Origin: Sphingomonas sp. Leaf17
GTDB lineage: Bacteria; Pseudomonadota; Alphaproteobacteria; Sphingomonadales; Sphingomonadaceae
Assembly (NCBI RefSeq): GCF_001421505.1
Contig: NZ_LMKL01000005.1
Span: forward strand, 196,471-260,470
DNA length: 64,000 bases
Reading direction: 5' to 3'
Shown piece by piece: positions 1 to 7,815 of the stretch. The position numbers and the translations under genes were made by a program. The notes beneath the pieces were generated by a model that did not search any database, was not told the DNA's origin, and saw nothing but the letters and a program-made list of their open reading frames with translations. Every line of letters starts with the position of its first letter. The first letter of the stretch is position 1.

Positions 1-455
1 CCGGCGCGGGCGATCAGGCGGCGCAAGGGTCCGCTCTCGCCCTCGCGTACCAGCACGCGGCCGACGACGAGGCCCCAGGTGGCGGAATTGACCAGCTTCG
101 ACGACGACTTGCCGGTGTGCGCGCGCCAGTCGGCATCGCCCAGCTTGTCGGCGATCAACAGGTCGGCGGTTTCGGGATCGGGCACGCGCAGGAACGCCTC
201 GGCCAGGCTCAGCAGCGCGATCCCTTCCGACGAGTTCAGCCGGTATTCCTGGAGGAAGCGGTTCACCCAGCCTTTCGACTGTTCGGCGCGCAGGTCCGCC
301 AGCAGCCCGGCGGCATGGCCCAGCACCCGCTCACGCGAATCACTGGTCAGCGCGGCGCGGTCCAGCAGCGGTTTTAGAATATCGGGTTCGGCCGCCCGAT
401 ACTGGTTTGCCATGGCCTTGCGAGCGAGTTCCGTAGCGGCGTTCGACATTTTCAT
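1..455 (-). CDS. putA: PutA, bifunctional proline dehydrogenase / P5C dehydrogenase, N-terminal part (cut by window edge)
   Basis: About 150 N-terminal residues are visible; the rest lies left of the window. PutA oxidises proline to glutamate in two flavin- and NAD-dependent steps. The visible part carries the conserved PutA N-terminal block: WVNRFLQEYRLNSSEGIALL, then LAEAFLRVPDPETADLLIAD, then a K(S)LVNSATWGLVVG stretch that leads into the proline dehydrogenase barrel. Sequence starts at the ATG at 455 or the in-frame ATG at 449. No DNA-binding ribbon-helix-helix precedes this block, so it is the short PutA type without autogenous repressor function. The catalytic domains cannot be checked here. 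Confidence 0.85.
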   Translation of the reverse strand, partial: MKMSNAATELARKAMANQYRAAEPDILKPLLDRAALTSDSRERVLGHAAGLLADLRAEQSKGWVNRFLQEYRLNSSEGIALLSLAEAFLRVPDPETADLLIADKLGDADWRAHTGKSSSKLVNSATWGLVVGRVLVREGESGPLRRLIARA

Positions 456-551
456 GCTTTCGGTCGGGTGAGACTTGCGGGACAGGGCGTGCCCGTCCTA
501 CAGGGATGCCTGAAGCGCATACCGCCAAATGACGCAAAAGGGGAACCGCCC

Positions 552-1028
552 GTGACGAGTACGACCCCGGCAGACGGCATCACGCCCGACCAGATGCAGG
601 CGCGGATCGGCACCGAAAGCGTGTCCGACTGGGTCGCGGTGACGCAAGGGATGATCGACCAGTTTGCGGCCGCCACCGGCGACCATCAGTTCATCCATGT
701 CGATCCCGTCGCCGCCGCGCAGACCCCGTTCGGCGGCACCATCGCCCACGGTTTTCTGACCCTGTCGCTGATGCCGCTGCTGGCGTCCAAAGTTCCCGAC
801 GCGCCACGGATCGCGGGTACGAAGATGGGCGTGAACTATGGCGGCAATTCGGTGCGGTTCCTGTCGCCCGTGCGGTCGGGGTCGCGGGTGCGCGGGCGGT
901 TCACCTTGCTGTCGTTCGATGAAAAGCGGCCCGGCCAGTGGCAGCAGACCAATGCGTTTTCGGTCGAGATCGAGGGGCAGGAGAAGCCCGCGCTAATCGC
1001 CGAATGGATCAGCCAGATTTTCGTCTGA
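552..1028 (+). CDS. MaoC-family (R)-specific enoyl-CoA hydratase/dehydratase
   Basis: A 158-residue single hot-dog-fold protein. The diagnostic hydratase-2 motif is present: ATGDHQFIHVDPVAA, with the catalytic Asp and His, followed by FGGTIAHGFLTLSL. Such proteins hydrate trans-2-enoyl-CoA to (R)-3-hydroxyacyl-CoA and can link beta-oxidation with polyhydroxyalkanoate (PHA) metabolism, which fits the thiolase next door and the PHA depolymerase at 2.9-4.1 kb. The GTG at 552 follows an AAAGGGGA ribosome site. An ATG at 594 is an alternative and would match the shortest family members. It lies 57 nt before the thiolase gene, so the two are probably co-transcribed. Confidence 0.85.
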   Translation: MTSTTPADGITPDQMQARIGTESVSDWVAVTQGMIDQFAAATGDHQFIHVDPVAAAQTPFGGTIAHGFLTLSLMPLLASKVPDAPRIAGTKMGVNYGGNSVRFLSPVRSGSRVRGRFTLLSFDEKRPGQWQQTNAFSVEIEGQEKPALIAEWISQIFV

Positions 1029-1085
1029 CCCGCACCCATTGCCCCGGCCGGACGGTCGGGGCCGATACTTTCAGGAGAGACCATC

Positions 1086-2264
1086 ATGCGTTCAGCCGTC
1101 ATCGTTTCCACCGCCCGCACCCCCATCGGCCGCGCCTATCGCGGGGCGTTCAACGCGCTGCCCGCGCCGACGCTGGCGGGCCACGCGATCAAGGCGGCGG
1201 TCGAGCGCGCGGGGATTGCCGGTGACGACGTTGCCGACGTGGTGTTCGGCGCAGCGCTGCAACAAGGTAGCCAGGCGGGCAATATCGCGCGCACCGCGCT
1301 GCTGCGCGCCGGCCTGCCGACCAGCGTGTCGGGCATGTCGGTCGACCGGCAATGCGCCAGCGGCCTGATGGCGATTGCGACGGCCGCCAAGCAGATCGTG
1401 GTCGACCATATGGACGTCGCGATCGGCGGCGGCGTGGAAAGCGTCAGCCTGGTCCAGACGCCCAAGATGAACCTGATGCCCGACCCCGAACTGGTGGCGA
1501 TGCACAAGGACATCTATATGCCGATGCTCCAGACCGCCGAGGTCGTCGCCAGCCGCTATGGCATCACCCGCGACCAGATGGATGCCTATGCGCTCCAGTC
1601 GCAGCAGCGCACCGCCGCCGCGCAAGGCTCCGGCCGCTTCGACGCGGAGATCGTGCCCGTCACCGCGACGATGGCGATCGTGAACAAGGAAACGAAGGAG
1701 GTCACGCACAAGGAGATCACGCTGTCGAAGGACGAGGGCAACCGAGCGGACACGACGCTGGAGGGCCTGCAGTCGCTAAAGCCGGTGCTCGGCCCCGATG
1801 CGACGATCACCGCCGGCAATGCCAGCCAGTTGTCGGATGGGGCCTCTGCCAGCGTGCTGATGGAGGAAAAGGTGGCGGCCGCGCGCGGGCTGACTCCGCT
1901 TGGCCGTTATGTCGGCATGGCGGTGGCGGGTACCGAACCGGACGAAATGGGCATCGGCCCGGTCTTCGCGATCCCCAAGCTGCTCGAACGCTTCAACCTG
2001 AAGATGGACGATATCGGCCTGTGGGAGCTGAACGAGGCGTTTGCGGTACAGGTGCTGTATTGCCGCGACCGGCTGGGGATCCCCGACGAGCTGCTCAACG
2101 TCAATGGCGGCGCAATCTCGATCGGCCATCCGTATGGCATGAGCGGCGCGCGGATGACCGGCCATGCGCTGATCGAGGGCAAGCGGCGCGGGGCGAAATA
2201 TGTCGTGGTAACGATGTGCGTCGGCGGCGGCATGGGCGCGGCCGGGTTGTTCGAGGTGCTGTAA
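1086..2264 (+). CDS. Thiolase (acetyl-CoA acyltransferase)
   Basis: A 392-residue cytoplasmic thiolase, the normal length for the family. The acyl-carrying cysteine is Cys90 (in [10 protein letters not shown]), the C-terminal active-site pair is His348 (in [10 protein letters not shown]) and Cys378 (in CVGGGMG). The reaction is thiolytic cleavage of 3-ketoacyl-CoA, or the reverse condensation to acetoacetyl-CoA. Which direction and chain length apply cannot be told from sequence. AGGAGAGA at 1074-1081 serves the ATG. Position between a MaoC hydratase and PHA depolymerase suggests short-chain acyl-CoA or PHA turnover. A second thiolase in the window (45.1-46.2 kb) is paired with a FadB-type protein and is more clearly degradative. 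Confidence 0.93.
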   Translation: MRSAVIVSTARTPIGRAYRGAFNALPAPTLAGHAIKAAVERAGIAGDDVADVVFGAALQQGSQAGNIARTALLRAGLPTSVSGMSVDRQCASGLMAIATAAKQIVVDHMDVAIGGGVESVSLVQTPKMNLMPDPELVAMHKDIYMPMLQTAEVVASRYGITRDQMDAYALQSQQRTAAAQGSGRFDAEIVPVTATMAIVNKETKEVTHKEITLSKDEGNRADTTLEGLQSLKPVLGPDATITAGNASQLSDGASASVLMEEKVAAARGLTPLGRYVGMAVAGTEPDEMGIGPVFAIPKLLERFNLKMDDIGLWELNEAFAVQVLYCRDRLGIPDELLNVNGGAISIGHPYGMSGARMTGHALIEGKRRGAKYVVVTMCVGGGMGAAGLFEVL

Positions 2265-2347
2265 CCCACGGCCGCGATCATACGGGGCGGCAACCATCGC
2301 CGCCCCGGCACGTTTCTCGACCAGACCCACCGTCAGGAGAGAATATC

Positions 2348-2830
2348 GTGGCAGACCATGACAATCCGCAGGAAATCGCCGCCAAGTTTCTGGACAAGCT
2401 GAAGTCCAGTCCGTTCGTCATGCTGGGCTTGATGGACGGTCAGCATTCCGAGCCGATGACCGCGCAGCTGGACGACGACCAGCCGAACACGCTGTTCTTC
2501 TTTGCCGGCAAGGACAATCGCGCGGCCAAGGGCGGCGACGCAATGGTGCAGTTCGTGGCGAAGGGGCATGACTTTTTCGGCTGCCTCGCCGGCGCATTGT
2601 CGCAGCACAACGATGCGGCGCAGATCGACAAGCTCTGGAACAACCAGGTCGAGGCATGGTTTCCGGGCGGCAAGACCGACCCCAATCTGACGCTGCTGCG
2701 GTTCGACGTCGATTCCGCCGAACTGTGGGAAACCGACATTTCCCTGTCGGGCAAGCTGAAGATGCTGTTCGGCGGCACGATCACGTCGGACGAATCCAGC
2801 AGCCATGCGGTCGTCAATTCGGTCGGCTGA
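2348..2830 (+). CDS. Pyridoxamine-5'-phosphate-oxidase-fold protein, general stress protein 26 type
   Basis: A 160-residue protein of the split-barrel FMN-binding fold. The N-terminal half (FLDKLKSSPFVMLGLMDGQH, then TLFFFAGKDN) and the later VEAWFPGGKTDPNLTLLRFD block are characteristic of the GSP26 group. These proteins bind flavin and are linked to stress responses, but their substrate is generally unknown and is not assigned here. GTG start at 2348 is chosen because CAGGAGAGA lies just upstream and the next in-frame ATG would remove the first strand. It follows the thiolase by 83 nt and ends at a strong terminator, so it is the last gene of that transcript. Confidence 0.8.
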   Translation: MADHDNPQEIAAKFLDKLKSSPFVMLGLMDGQHSEPMTAQLDDDQPNTLFFFAGKDNRAAKGGDAMVQFVAKGHDFFGCLAGALSQHNDAAQIDKLWNNQVEAWFPGGKTDPNLTLLRFDVDSAELWETDISLSGKLKMLFGGTITSDESSSHAVVNSVG

Positions 2831-2849
2831 CCAAATTGACGCTTTAAAC

Positions 2850-2889
2850 AAAAAAGGGGCGCTCCATGACGGAGCGCCCCTTTTTTTTT
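2850..2889. terminator. Bidirectional intrinsic terminator
   Basis: A perfect 10-bp stem (GGGGCGCTCC at 2856-2865, GGAGCGCCCC at 2871-2880) with a 5-base loop is followed by nine T (2881-2889) and preceded by an A-run. It can therefore end transcription from the stress-protein gene on the plus strand and from the convergent PHA depolymerase gene on the minus strand. Confidence 0.93.
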
Positions 2890-2908
2890 GCGCCGTCCGA
2901 GGACCGCG

Positions 2909-4129
2909 TCAGTCGTTATGCGCGGCGATGAAGCCCTCCACGACCGGGGCAACCTTGTCGCGCCAGCGCGATCCGTTGAAGATGCCGTAATGGCCCGCAC
3001 CCTCGGCCATGTAATACATCTTGTGATCGTCGCTGAGCGCGGTTGCCAGGGTCAGCGCGGCGCGCGTCTGGCCCAGCCCCGAGATATCGTCGCGCTCACC
3101 CTCGATCGCCAGCAGGCCGATGTCGGTAATTGCCGCCGGATCGACCGGCTTGCCGCGATGCGTCATCGTCCCATTGGGCAGCGCATGGGTCTGGAACACC
3201 AGATCGACGGTCTGGAGATAGAACTCCGCCGTCATGTCGCAGACCGAGCGATATTCGTCGTAGAACTCCTTGGTCGCGTCCGCGCTGCTGTCGTCGCCCT
3301 TCACCAAATGTTTGAACATCTCGAAATGCGACATCATGTGGTTGCCCAGGTTCATCGACATGAAGCCGGCAAGCTGGAGGAAACCCGGATAGACCTTTCG
3401 CCCGGCCCCGGGGTGCATCAGCGGCACGGTGACGATCGCATTCTGTTCGAACCAGGCATGCGGGCGCTTGGTGGCCAACGTATTGACCGCGGTCGGTGCC
3501 TCCCGCGTGTCGACCGGACCGCCCATCATCGTCAGCGTGCGCGGGCGGCAGGGGTTCCGGTCGGCGCTCATGACGGCAGCGGCGGCGTAGCACGGCACCG
3601 AGGGCTGGCAGACCGCGAGCATGTGTGCGCCCGGTCCGATCGCCTCCATGAAGGCGATCAGATAGTCGATATAATCGTCGAAATCGAAACTGCCGTCCGA
3701 CAGCGGCACCAGCTTCGCATCGCGCCAGTCGGTGATGTACACCTCGGCCGACGGCAACATCCGCTCGACCGTGCCGCGCAGCAGCGTGGCGTAGTGGCCC
3801 GACATCGGCGCGACGATCAGCAGCTTGGGGCTGCCCTCGACGCCCTCGCGCACGAACCGCTTCAGCTGGCCGAAGGGTTTGCGCAGGACGATCTCCTCAC
3901 GCACCGCGACCTCGCGACCGTCGATGGTCGTGCTGGTCAGGCCGAAAGCGGGCTTGCCGCGCGGCGCGGCGGCGTGAGCGAACACCGACAGCGCCGATCC
4001 GACGACCGTGCCACCGCCCATATAAGAAAACGGGTTTGCCGGATTCTGCAGGAGGCCTGCGCCCCAATTGGCCATCGCGCTGGCACCGGCCAGCATGGAG
4101 CGTTGCATTTCATAAGCATCGTAGAGCAT
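2909..4129 (-). CDS. phaZ: Intracellular polyhydroxyalkanoate depolymerase
   Basis: A 406-residue alpha/beta-hydrolase that mobilises stored PHA/PHB granules. It starts with MLYDAYEMQRSMLAGAS, typical of PhaZ, and contains the block ITDWRDAKLVPLSDGSFDF and the nucleophile motif MLAVCQPSVP. Here a cysteine (Cys174) takes the place of the usual lipase-box serine, as in the well-studied intracellular enzymes. There is no signal peptide, consistent with granule turnover in the cytoplasm. It converges on the preceding plus-strand transcript with a shared terminator, and lies divergent from the ABC exporter across a 178-nt gap in which no clear operator was seen. Confidence 0.93.
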   Translation of the reverse strand: MLYDAYEMQRSMLAGASAMANWGAGLLQNPANPFSYMGGGTVVGSALSVFAHAAAPRGKPAFGLTSTTIDGREVAVREEIVLRKPFGQLKRFVREGVEGSPKLLIVAPMSGHYATLLRGTVERMLPSAEVYITDWRDAKLVPLSDGSFDFDDYIDYLIAFMEAIGPGAHMLAVCQPSVPCYAAAAVMSADRNPCRPRTLTMMGGPVDTREAPTAVNTLATKRPHAWFEQNAIVTVPLMHPGAGRKVYPGFLQLAGFMSMNLGNHMMSHFEMFKHLVKGDDSSADATKEFYDEYRSVCDMTAEFYLQTVDLVFQTHALPNGTMTHRGKPVDPAAITDIGLLAIEGERDDISGLGQTRAALTLATALSDDHKMYYMAEGAGHYGIFNGSRWRDKVAPVVEGFIAAHND

Positions 4130-4307
4130 CGGGTATCCTGTACCTCCAAAGGCTTGCGGATCTCATAACATATTTCCGGTCGATTGGGTAACGCCGACGA
4201 TAGCGTTTGGGATGCATCGCACCGCCGACCATCCGTCCCGCGGTCCATTCACTCCCGATCCGCCAAGCGCGTTGAGCGGTTCTCCGCGCCCTGCTAGGCG
4301 CTGATCC

Positions 4308-6116
4308 ATGGCAGACACAGCATCGCGACCGTCCCCCGCCTCCACCGAACCCGCACCGCCTGCGGCGAAACGGCGGGTCGGCAATCTGGCGATGGTGTGG
4401 CGCTATGCCTCGCGCTATCCGGTGCAGATCGCGATTGCGGGTCTTGCCCTGCTGGTGTCGGCGGGCGCAACGCTCTGGATCCCGCGCACCTTCAAGATGG
4501 TGGTCGACAACGGCTTTGCCGCGAACGCCGATGCCGGCCGGATCGCACCCTATTTCCAGGGGCTTATCGGCGTCGTCGTGGTGCTCGCGATCGCGACGGC
4601 GGTGCGCTTCTATTTCGTGTCGTGGCTGGGGGAGCGGACGGTGGCGGACATCCGCACGGCCGTACACCGCAACCTGCTGCGGCTGGCCCCGCGCTGGTTC
4701 GAGGAGAACCGGCCGTCGGAGATCGCGAGCCGGCTGACCGCCGACACCGCGATCATCGAACAGGTGGTCGGGTCGACCGTGTCGATCGCGCTGCGCAACA
4801 TCGTGATCGGCATCGGCGGGGTGATCTATCTGTTCGCGCTCGCGCCGAAACTCGCCGCGTCCCTGCTGCTCGGCATTCCGGTGCTGATCCTGCCGATCGT
4901 AGTGCTGGGCCGGCGGGTGCGGCGCTATTCGCGGACCAGCCAGGACCGGCTGGCCGATATCGGTTCGATCGCGGTCGAGACGCTGGGCGCGATGAAGATC
5001 GTCCAGGCGTTCGGGCAGGAAACCCGCGAGGGCGACCGGTTCGAGGCGGCGGTCGGCAACAGCTTCGCCAGCGCGCGCCAGCGTTTCGCCCTGCGCGCGG
5101 TCATGACGGCGATGGTCATCGGCCTGCTGTTCGGCGGCGTGGTCCTCATCATGTGGGAGGCAGTGCATGACGTCGCCAACGGCAGCCTGAGCGGCGGCGC
5201 GCTGACCGCGTTCGTGCTGACCGGCGGGATCGTGACGGGATCGTTCGGCGCGCTGACCGAGGTGTGGGGCGACCTGTTGCGCGCGTCCGGTGCGGCGGCG
5301 CGGCTGTCCGAACTGCTGGCCGAGGAGCCGGAGATCGCCGCCCCGGCGGTGGTCACCCCCCTGCCCCAGCCGGCGCGCGGGGCGATCGCGTTCGAGGGTG
5401 TGCGGTTCCATTACCCGACCCGGCGTGAGGTGGCGGCACTGGAGGACTTCACCCTGTCGGTCCAGCCGGGCGAGACGGTCGCCGTCGTCGGCCCATCGGG
5501 CGCGGGCAAATCGACCCTGTTCCAGCTAGCGCAGCGGTTTTACGATCCCGATGCCGGCCGGGTGACACTGGACGGCGTCGACCTGCGCGACGCCGTCCCG
5601 GCGGCGGTGCGCGCTCGGATCGCGATGGTGCCGCAGGAGACGGTGATCTTCGGCGCGTCGGCGCGCGACAATCTGCGCTACGGCCGGTGGGAGGCGAGCG
5701 ACGACGCGTTGTGGGCAGCGGCCGAGGCGGCCAATGCGGCGGAATATCTGCGCAAGCTGCCCGAGGGCCTCGACACGTTCCTGGGCGAGGGCGGCGCGCG
5801 GCTGTCGGGTGGCCAGCGCCAGCGGCTGACGATCGCCCGCGCACTGCTGCGCGACGCGCCGATCCTGCTGCTCGACGAGGCGACGAGCGCGCTGGACGCG
5901 GAGAGCGAGCAACTGGTCCAGCAGGCGCTGGAACGGTTGATGGCAAACCGCACGACACTGGTCATCGCCCACCGGCTGGCCACCGTGCGCGCGGCCGAGC
6001 GGATCGTGGTGATGGACGACGGACGGATCGTCGAGGAGGGCAGCCACGGCGTGCTGATCGGCCGTGGCGGCCTGTACGCGCGGCTGGCCAGTCTGCAGTT
6101 CAACGACGCGGTCTGA
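4308..6116 (+). CDS. ABC exporter, fused permease and ATPase (MsbA-like half transporter)
   Basis: A 602-residue half transporter. Residues about 30-330 form a six-helix exporter domain and 355-600 the nucleotide-binding domain. The latter has Walker A GPSGAGKS (395-402), signature LSGGQ (499-503), Walker B LLLDE (520-524) and the switch histidine H555. It would act as a homodimer in the inner membrane and export a hydrophobic or lipid-like substrate. The substrate cannot be deduced. The first 20 residues are rich in Ala and Pro and probably disordered. It is followed 61 nt later by a saccharopine-dehydrogenase-like gene on the same strand. Confidence 0.9.
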   Translation: MADTASRPSPASTEPAPPAAKRRVGNLAMVWRYASRYPVQIAIAGLALLVSAGATLWIPRTFKMVVDNGFAANADAGRIAPYFQGLIGVVVVLAIATAVRFYFVSWLGERTVADIRTAVHRNLLRLAPRWFEENRPSEIASRLTADTAIIEQVVGSTVSIALRNIVIGIGGVIYLFALAPKLAASLLLGIPVLILPIVVLGRRVRRYSRTSQDRLADIGSIAVETLGAMKIVQAFGQETREGDRFEAAVGNSFASARQRFALRAVMTAMVIGLLFGGVVLIMWEAVHDVANGSLSGGALTAFVLTGGIVTGSFGALTEVWGDLLRASGAAARLSELLAEEPEIAAPAVVTPLPQPARGAIAFEGVRFHYPTRREVAALEDFTLSVQPGETVAVVGPSGAGKSTLFQLAQRFYDPDAGRVTLDGVDLRDAVPAAVRARIAMVPQETVIFGASARDNLRYGRWEASDDALWAAAEAANAAEYLRKLPEGLDTFLGEGGARLSGGQRQRLTIARALLRDAPILLLDEATSALDAESEQLVQQALERLMANRTTLVIAHRLATVRAAERIVVMDDGRIVEEGSHGVLIGRGGLYARLASLQFNDAV

Positions 6117-6177
6117 CGCAAACGGTTGCATCCGGCTACCGTTCTTGCGATCCTCCGAAAAACGGCAGGAGAGTGGG

Positions 6178-7350
6178 ATGCGCGACTTCGACGTCATCGT
6201 GTACGGGGCGACCGGGTTCACCGGGCGACTGGTCGCCGAATATCTCGTCACCGCCTATCCGGGCGATGCCGCGCCGCGCTGGGCGATGGCCGGGCGGTCG
6301 CTGACGAAGCTCCAGTCGGTGCGTGACGCCATCGGCGCGCCGGCCGACCTGCCATTGCTGACCGCCGCCGCCGACGATCCCGCCGCGCTGCGTGCGATGA
6401 CCGCGCGAGCGACCGTCGTCCTGTCGACGGTCGGACCGTATCAACTGTACGGCGCGGATCTGGTCGCGGCCTGCGTGGCAACCGGAACCGCGTATGTCGA
6501 CCTGTGCGGCGAACCCGTCTGGATGCGGCACATGATCGACGCGCATCACGCGCAGGCGCAGGCGTCCGGCGCGCGGATCGTGTTTTCCTGCGGGTTCGAT
6601 TCCATCCCGTTCGACCTCGGCGTGCTGACGCTGCAGGATGCCGCCAAAGCGCGGTTCGGCGTGCCCGCACCCCGCGTGAAGGGGCGGGTACGGGCGATGA
6701 AGGGCGGCTTTTCCGGCGGGACGGCGGCCAGCCTGAAGGCAACGCTGGCGGCGGCGGCGCGCGATCCGTCGATCCTGAAGCTGCTGACCAGTCCGTTCGC
6801 GCTGACCCCGGGTTTTACGGGCGCGCATCAGCCAGCCGGCCTGCTGCCCGAATATGATCCGACGATCGCGGCGTGGGTGGCCCCGTTCATCATGGCCCCG
6901 ATCAATACCAAGAACGTCCATCGCACCAATTTCCTGCTCGGGCAGGCCTATGGCGCGGACTTCGTCTATGACGAGATGGTGGTGGCGGGCCTTGGCGACA
7001 TGGGCCGGGCGGCGGCGGAGGCGCTGGCGAAGATGAACCCGCTGGCCTCTGACAAGGGCCCGAAGCCCGGTGAGGGACCGAGCCGGGAAGAGCGCGACAC
7101 CGGCCATTACGACATTCTGTTCGCCGGCCTGATGCCCGATGGCAGCCGGATCGACGCCGTCGTCACCGGCGACCGCGATCCGGGCTATGGATCGACATCG
7201 AAGATGATCGCGGAAACGGCGCTGTGTCTGGTACGGGATGTGGCCGGCAATGGCGGCGTCTGGACGCCCGGAGCACTGATGGGCACGGTGCTGCGCGACC
7301 GGTTGCAGGCCAAGGCGGGGCTGACCTTCACCGCCGACGCAGCGGACTGA
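6178..7350 (+). CDS. Saccharopine-dehydrogenase-like NAD(P)-binding oxidoreductase (trans-acting enoyl reductase type)
   Basis: A 390-residue cytoplasmic protein with an N-terminal Rossmann fold: MRDFDVIVYGATGFTGRLVA. It continues with VVLSTVGPYQLYGADLVAAC, YVDLCGE and FSCGFDSIPFDLG, a set of motifs shared with mycobacterial trans-acting enoyl reductases and with lipid-linked saccharopine-dehydrogenase-like proteins. True saccharopine dehydrogenase activity is unlikely. A role in reducing an acyl chain is the usual guess for this family but is not shown here. The ATG at 6178 is preceded by CAGGAGAG at 6167-6174. It is convergent with the next gene with no gap. Confidence 0.8.
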   Translation: MRDFDVIVYGATGFTGRLVAEYLVTAYPGDAAPRWAMAGRSLTKLQSVRDAIGAPADLPLLTAAADDPAALRAMTARATVVLSTVGPYQLYGADLVAACVATGTAYVDLCGEPVWMRHMIDAHHAQAQASGARIVFSCGFDSIPFDLGVLTLQDAAKARFGVPAPRVKGRVRAMKGGFSGGTAASLKATLAAAARDPSILKLLTSPFALTPGFTGAHQPAGLLPEYDPTIAAWVAPFIMAPINTKNVHRTNFLLGQAYGADFVYDEMVVAGLGDMGRAAAEALAKMNPLASDKGPKPGEGPSREERDTGHYDILFAGLMPDGSRIDAVVTGDRDPGYGSTSKMIAETALCLVRDVAGNGGVWTPGALMGTVLRDRLQAKAGLTFTADAAD

Positions 7351-7662
7351 TTATTCCGCCAGCGCCACCATCGTCGCGGTGGCGGTTGCGGCGGCGGCTC
7401 CGATCGTGGCGAGCCAGCCGAAGCGGCGGCGGCGGGCGACGTGGCGAAATGCGGTCAGGCGATTGCTGTCGAGATAGAAGCGGCCGGGTGCCGGCTCGAC
7501 GATAGCCCCGAACTGGCGCAATTGGCGGAACAGCCGGCGCATGTCGCCCCGCGGTTCGTAGGCAATGGCATGGCGGGGCGTAACGGCACCGGCGTGAACG
7601 AAGTCGCGTACGATCCGCTTGCGCGACCGCACCGCCGCCATCGTCGAAATCAGTGCCCGCAT
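7351..7662 (-). CDS. Small hypothetical protein with one C-terminal membrane segment
   Basis: A 103-residue protein that I do not recognise. The N-terminal two thirds are basic (KRIVRDFVHAGAVTPRHAI, then DMRRLFRQLRQFGAIVEP), with spacing that could be a small winged-helix or helix-turn-helix unit. It ends in one hydrophobic stretch (GWLATIGAAAATATATMVAL), so it may be anchored with the basic part in the cytoplasm. ATG at 7662 is preferred to an upstream start because GGGGGCGG precedes it and the upstream extension looks untranslated. Its stop codon abuts the stop of the preceding convergent gene. Confidence 0.6.
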   Translation of the reverse strand: MRALISTMAAVRSRKRIVRDFVHAGAVTPRHAIAYEPRGDMRRLFRQLRQFGAIVEPAPGRFYLDSNRLTAFRHVARRRRFGWLATIGAAAATATATMVALAE

Positions 7663-7815
7663 CTGTCCGCCCCCGGAATAGTCCGCGTCGCACGGTAACG
7701 GGTCGATCGTTAACGACAAGTAACGAATGAGGATCAATCGGCACTCACCGGAGGATGACCCGTGTCGGACCCTCATTCCGGGATGACGGCAATCGGCGGC
7801 AGATGCCGATCACCC

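Noticed and set aside
7792..7810. ATCGGC/GCCGAT hairpin downstream of rnr as a terminator
   Set aside because: The stem is only six base pairs and has no T-run; support is too weak to list.
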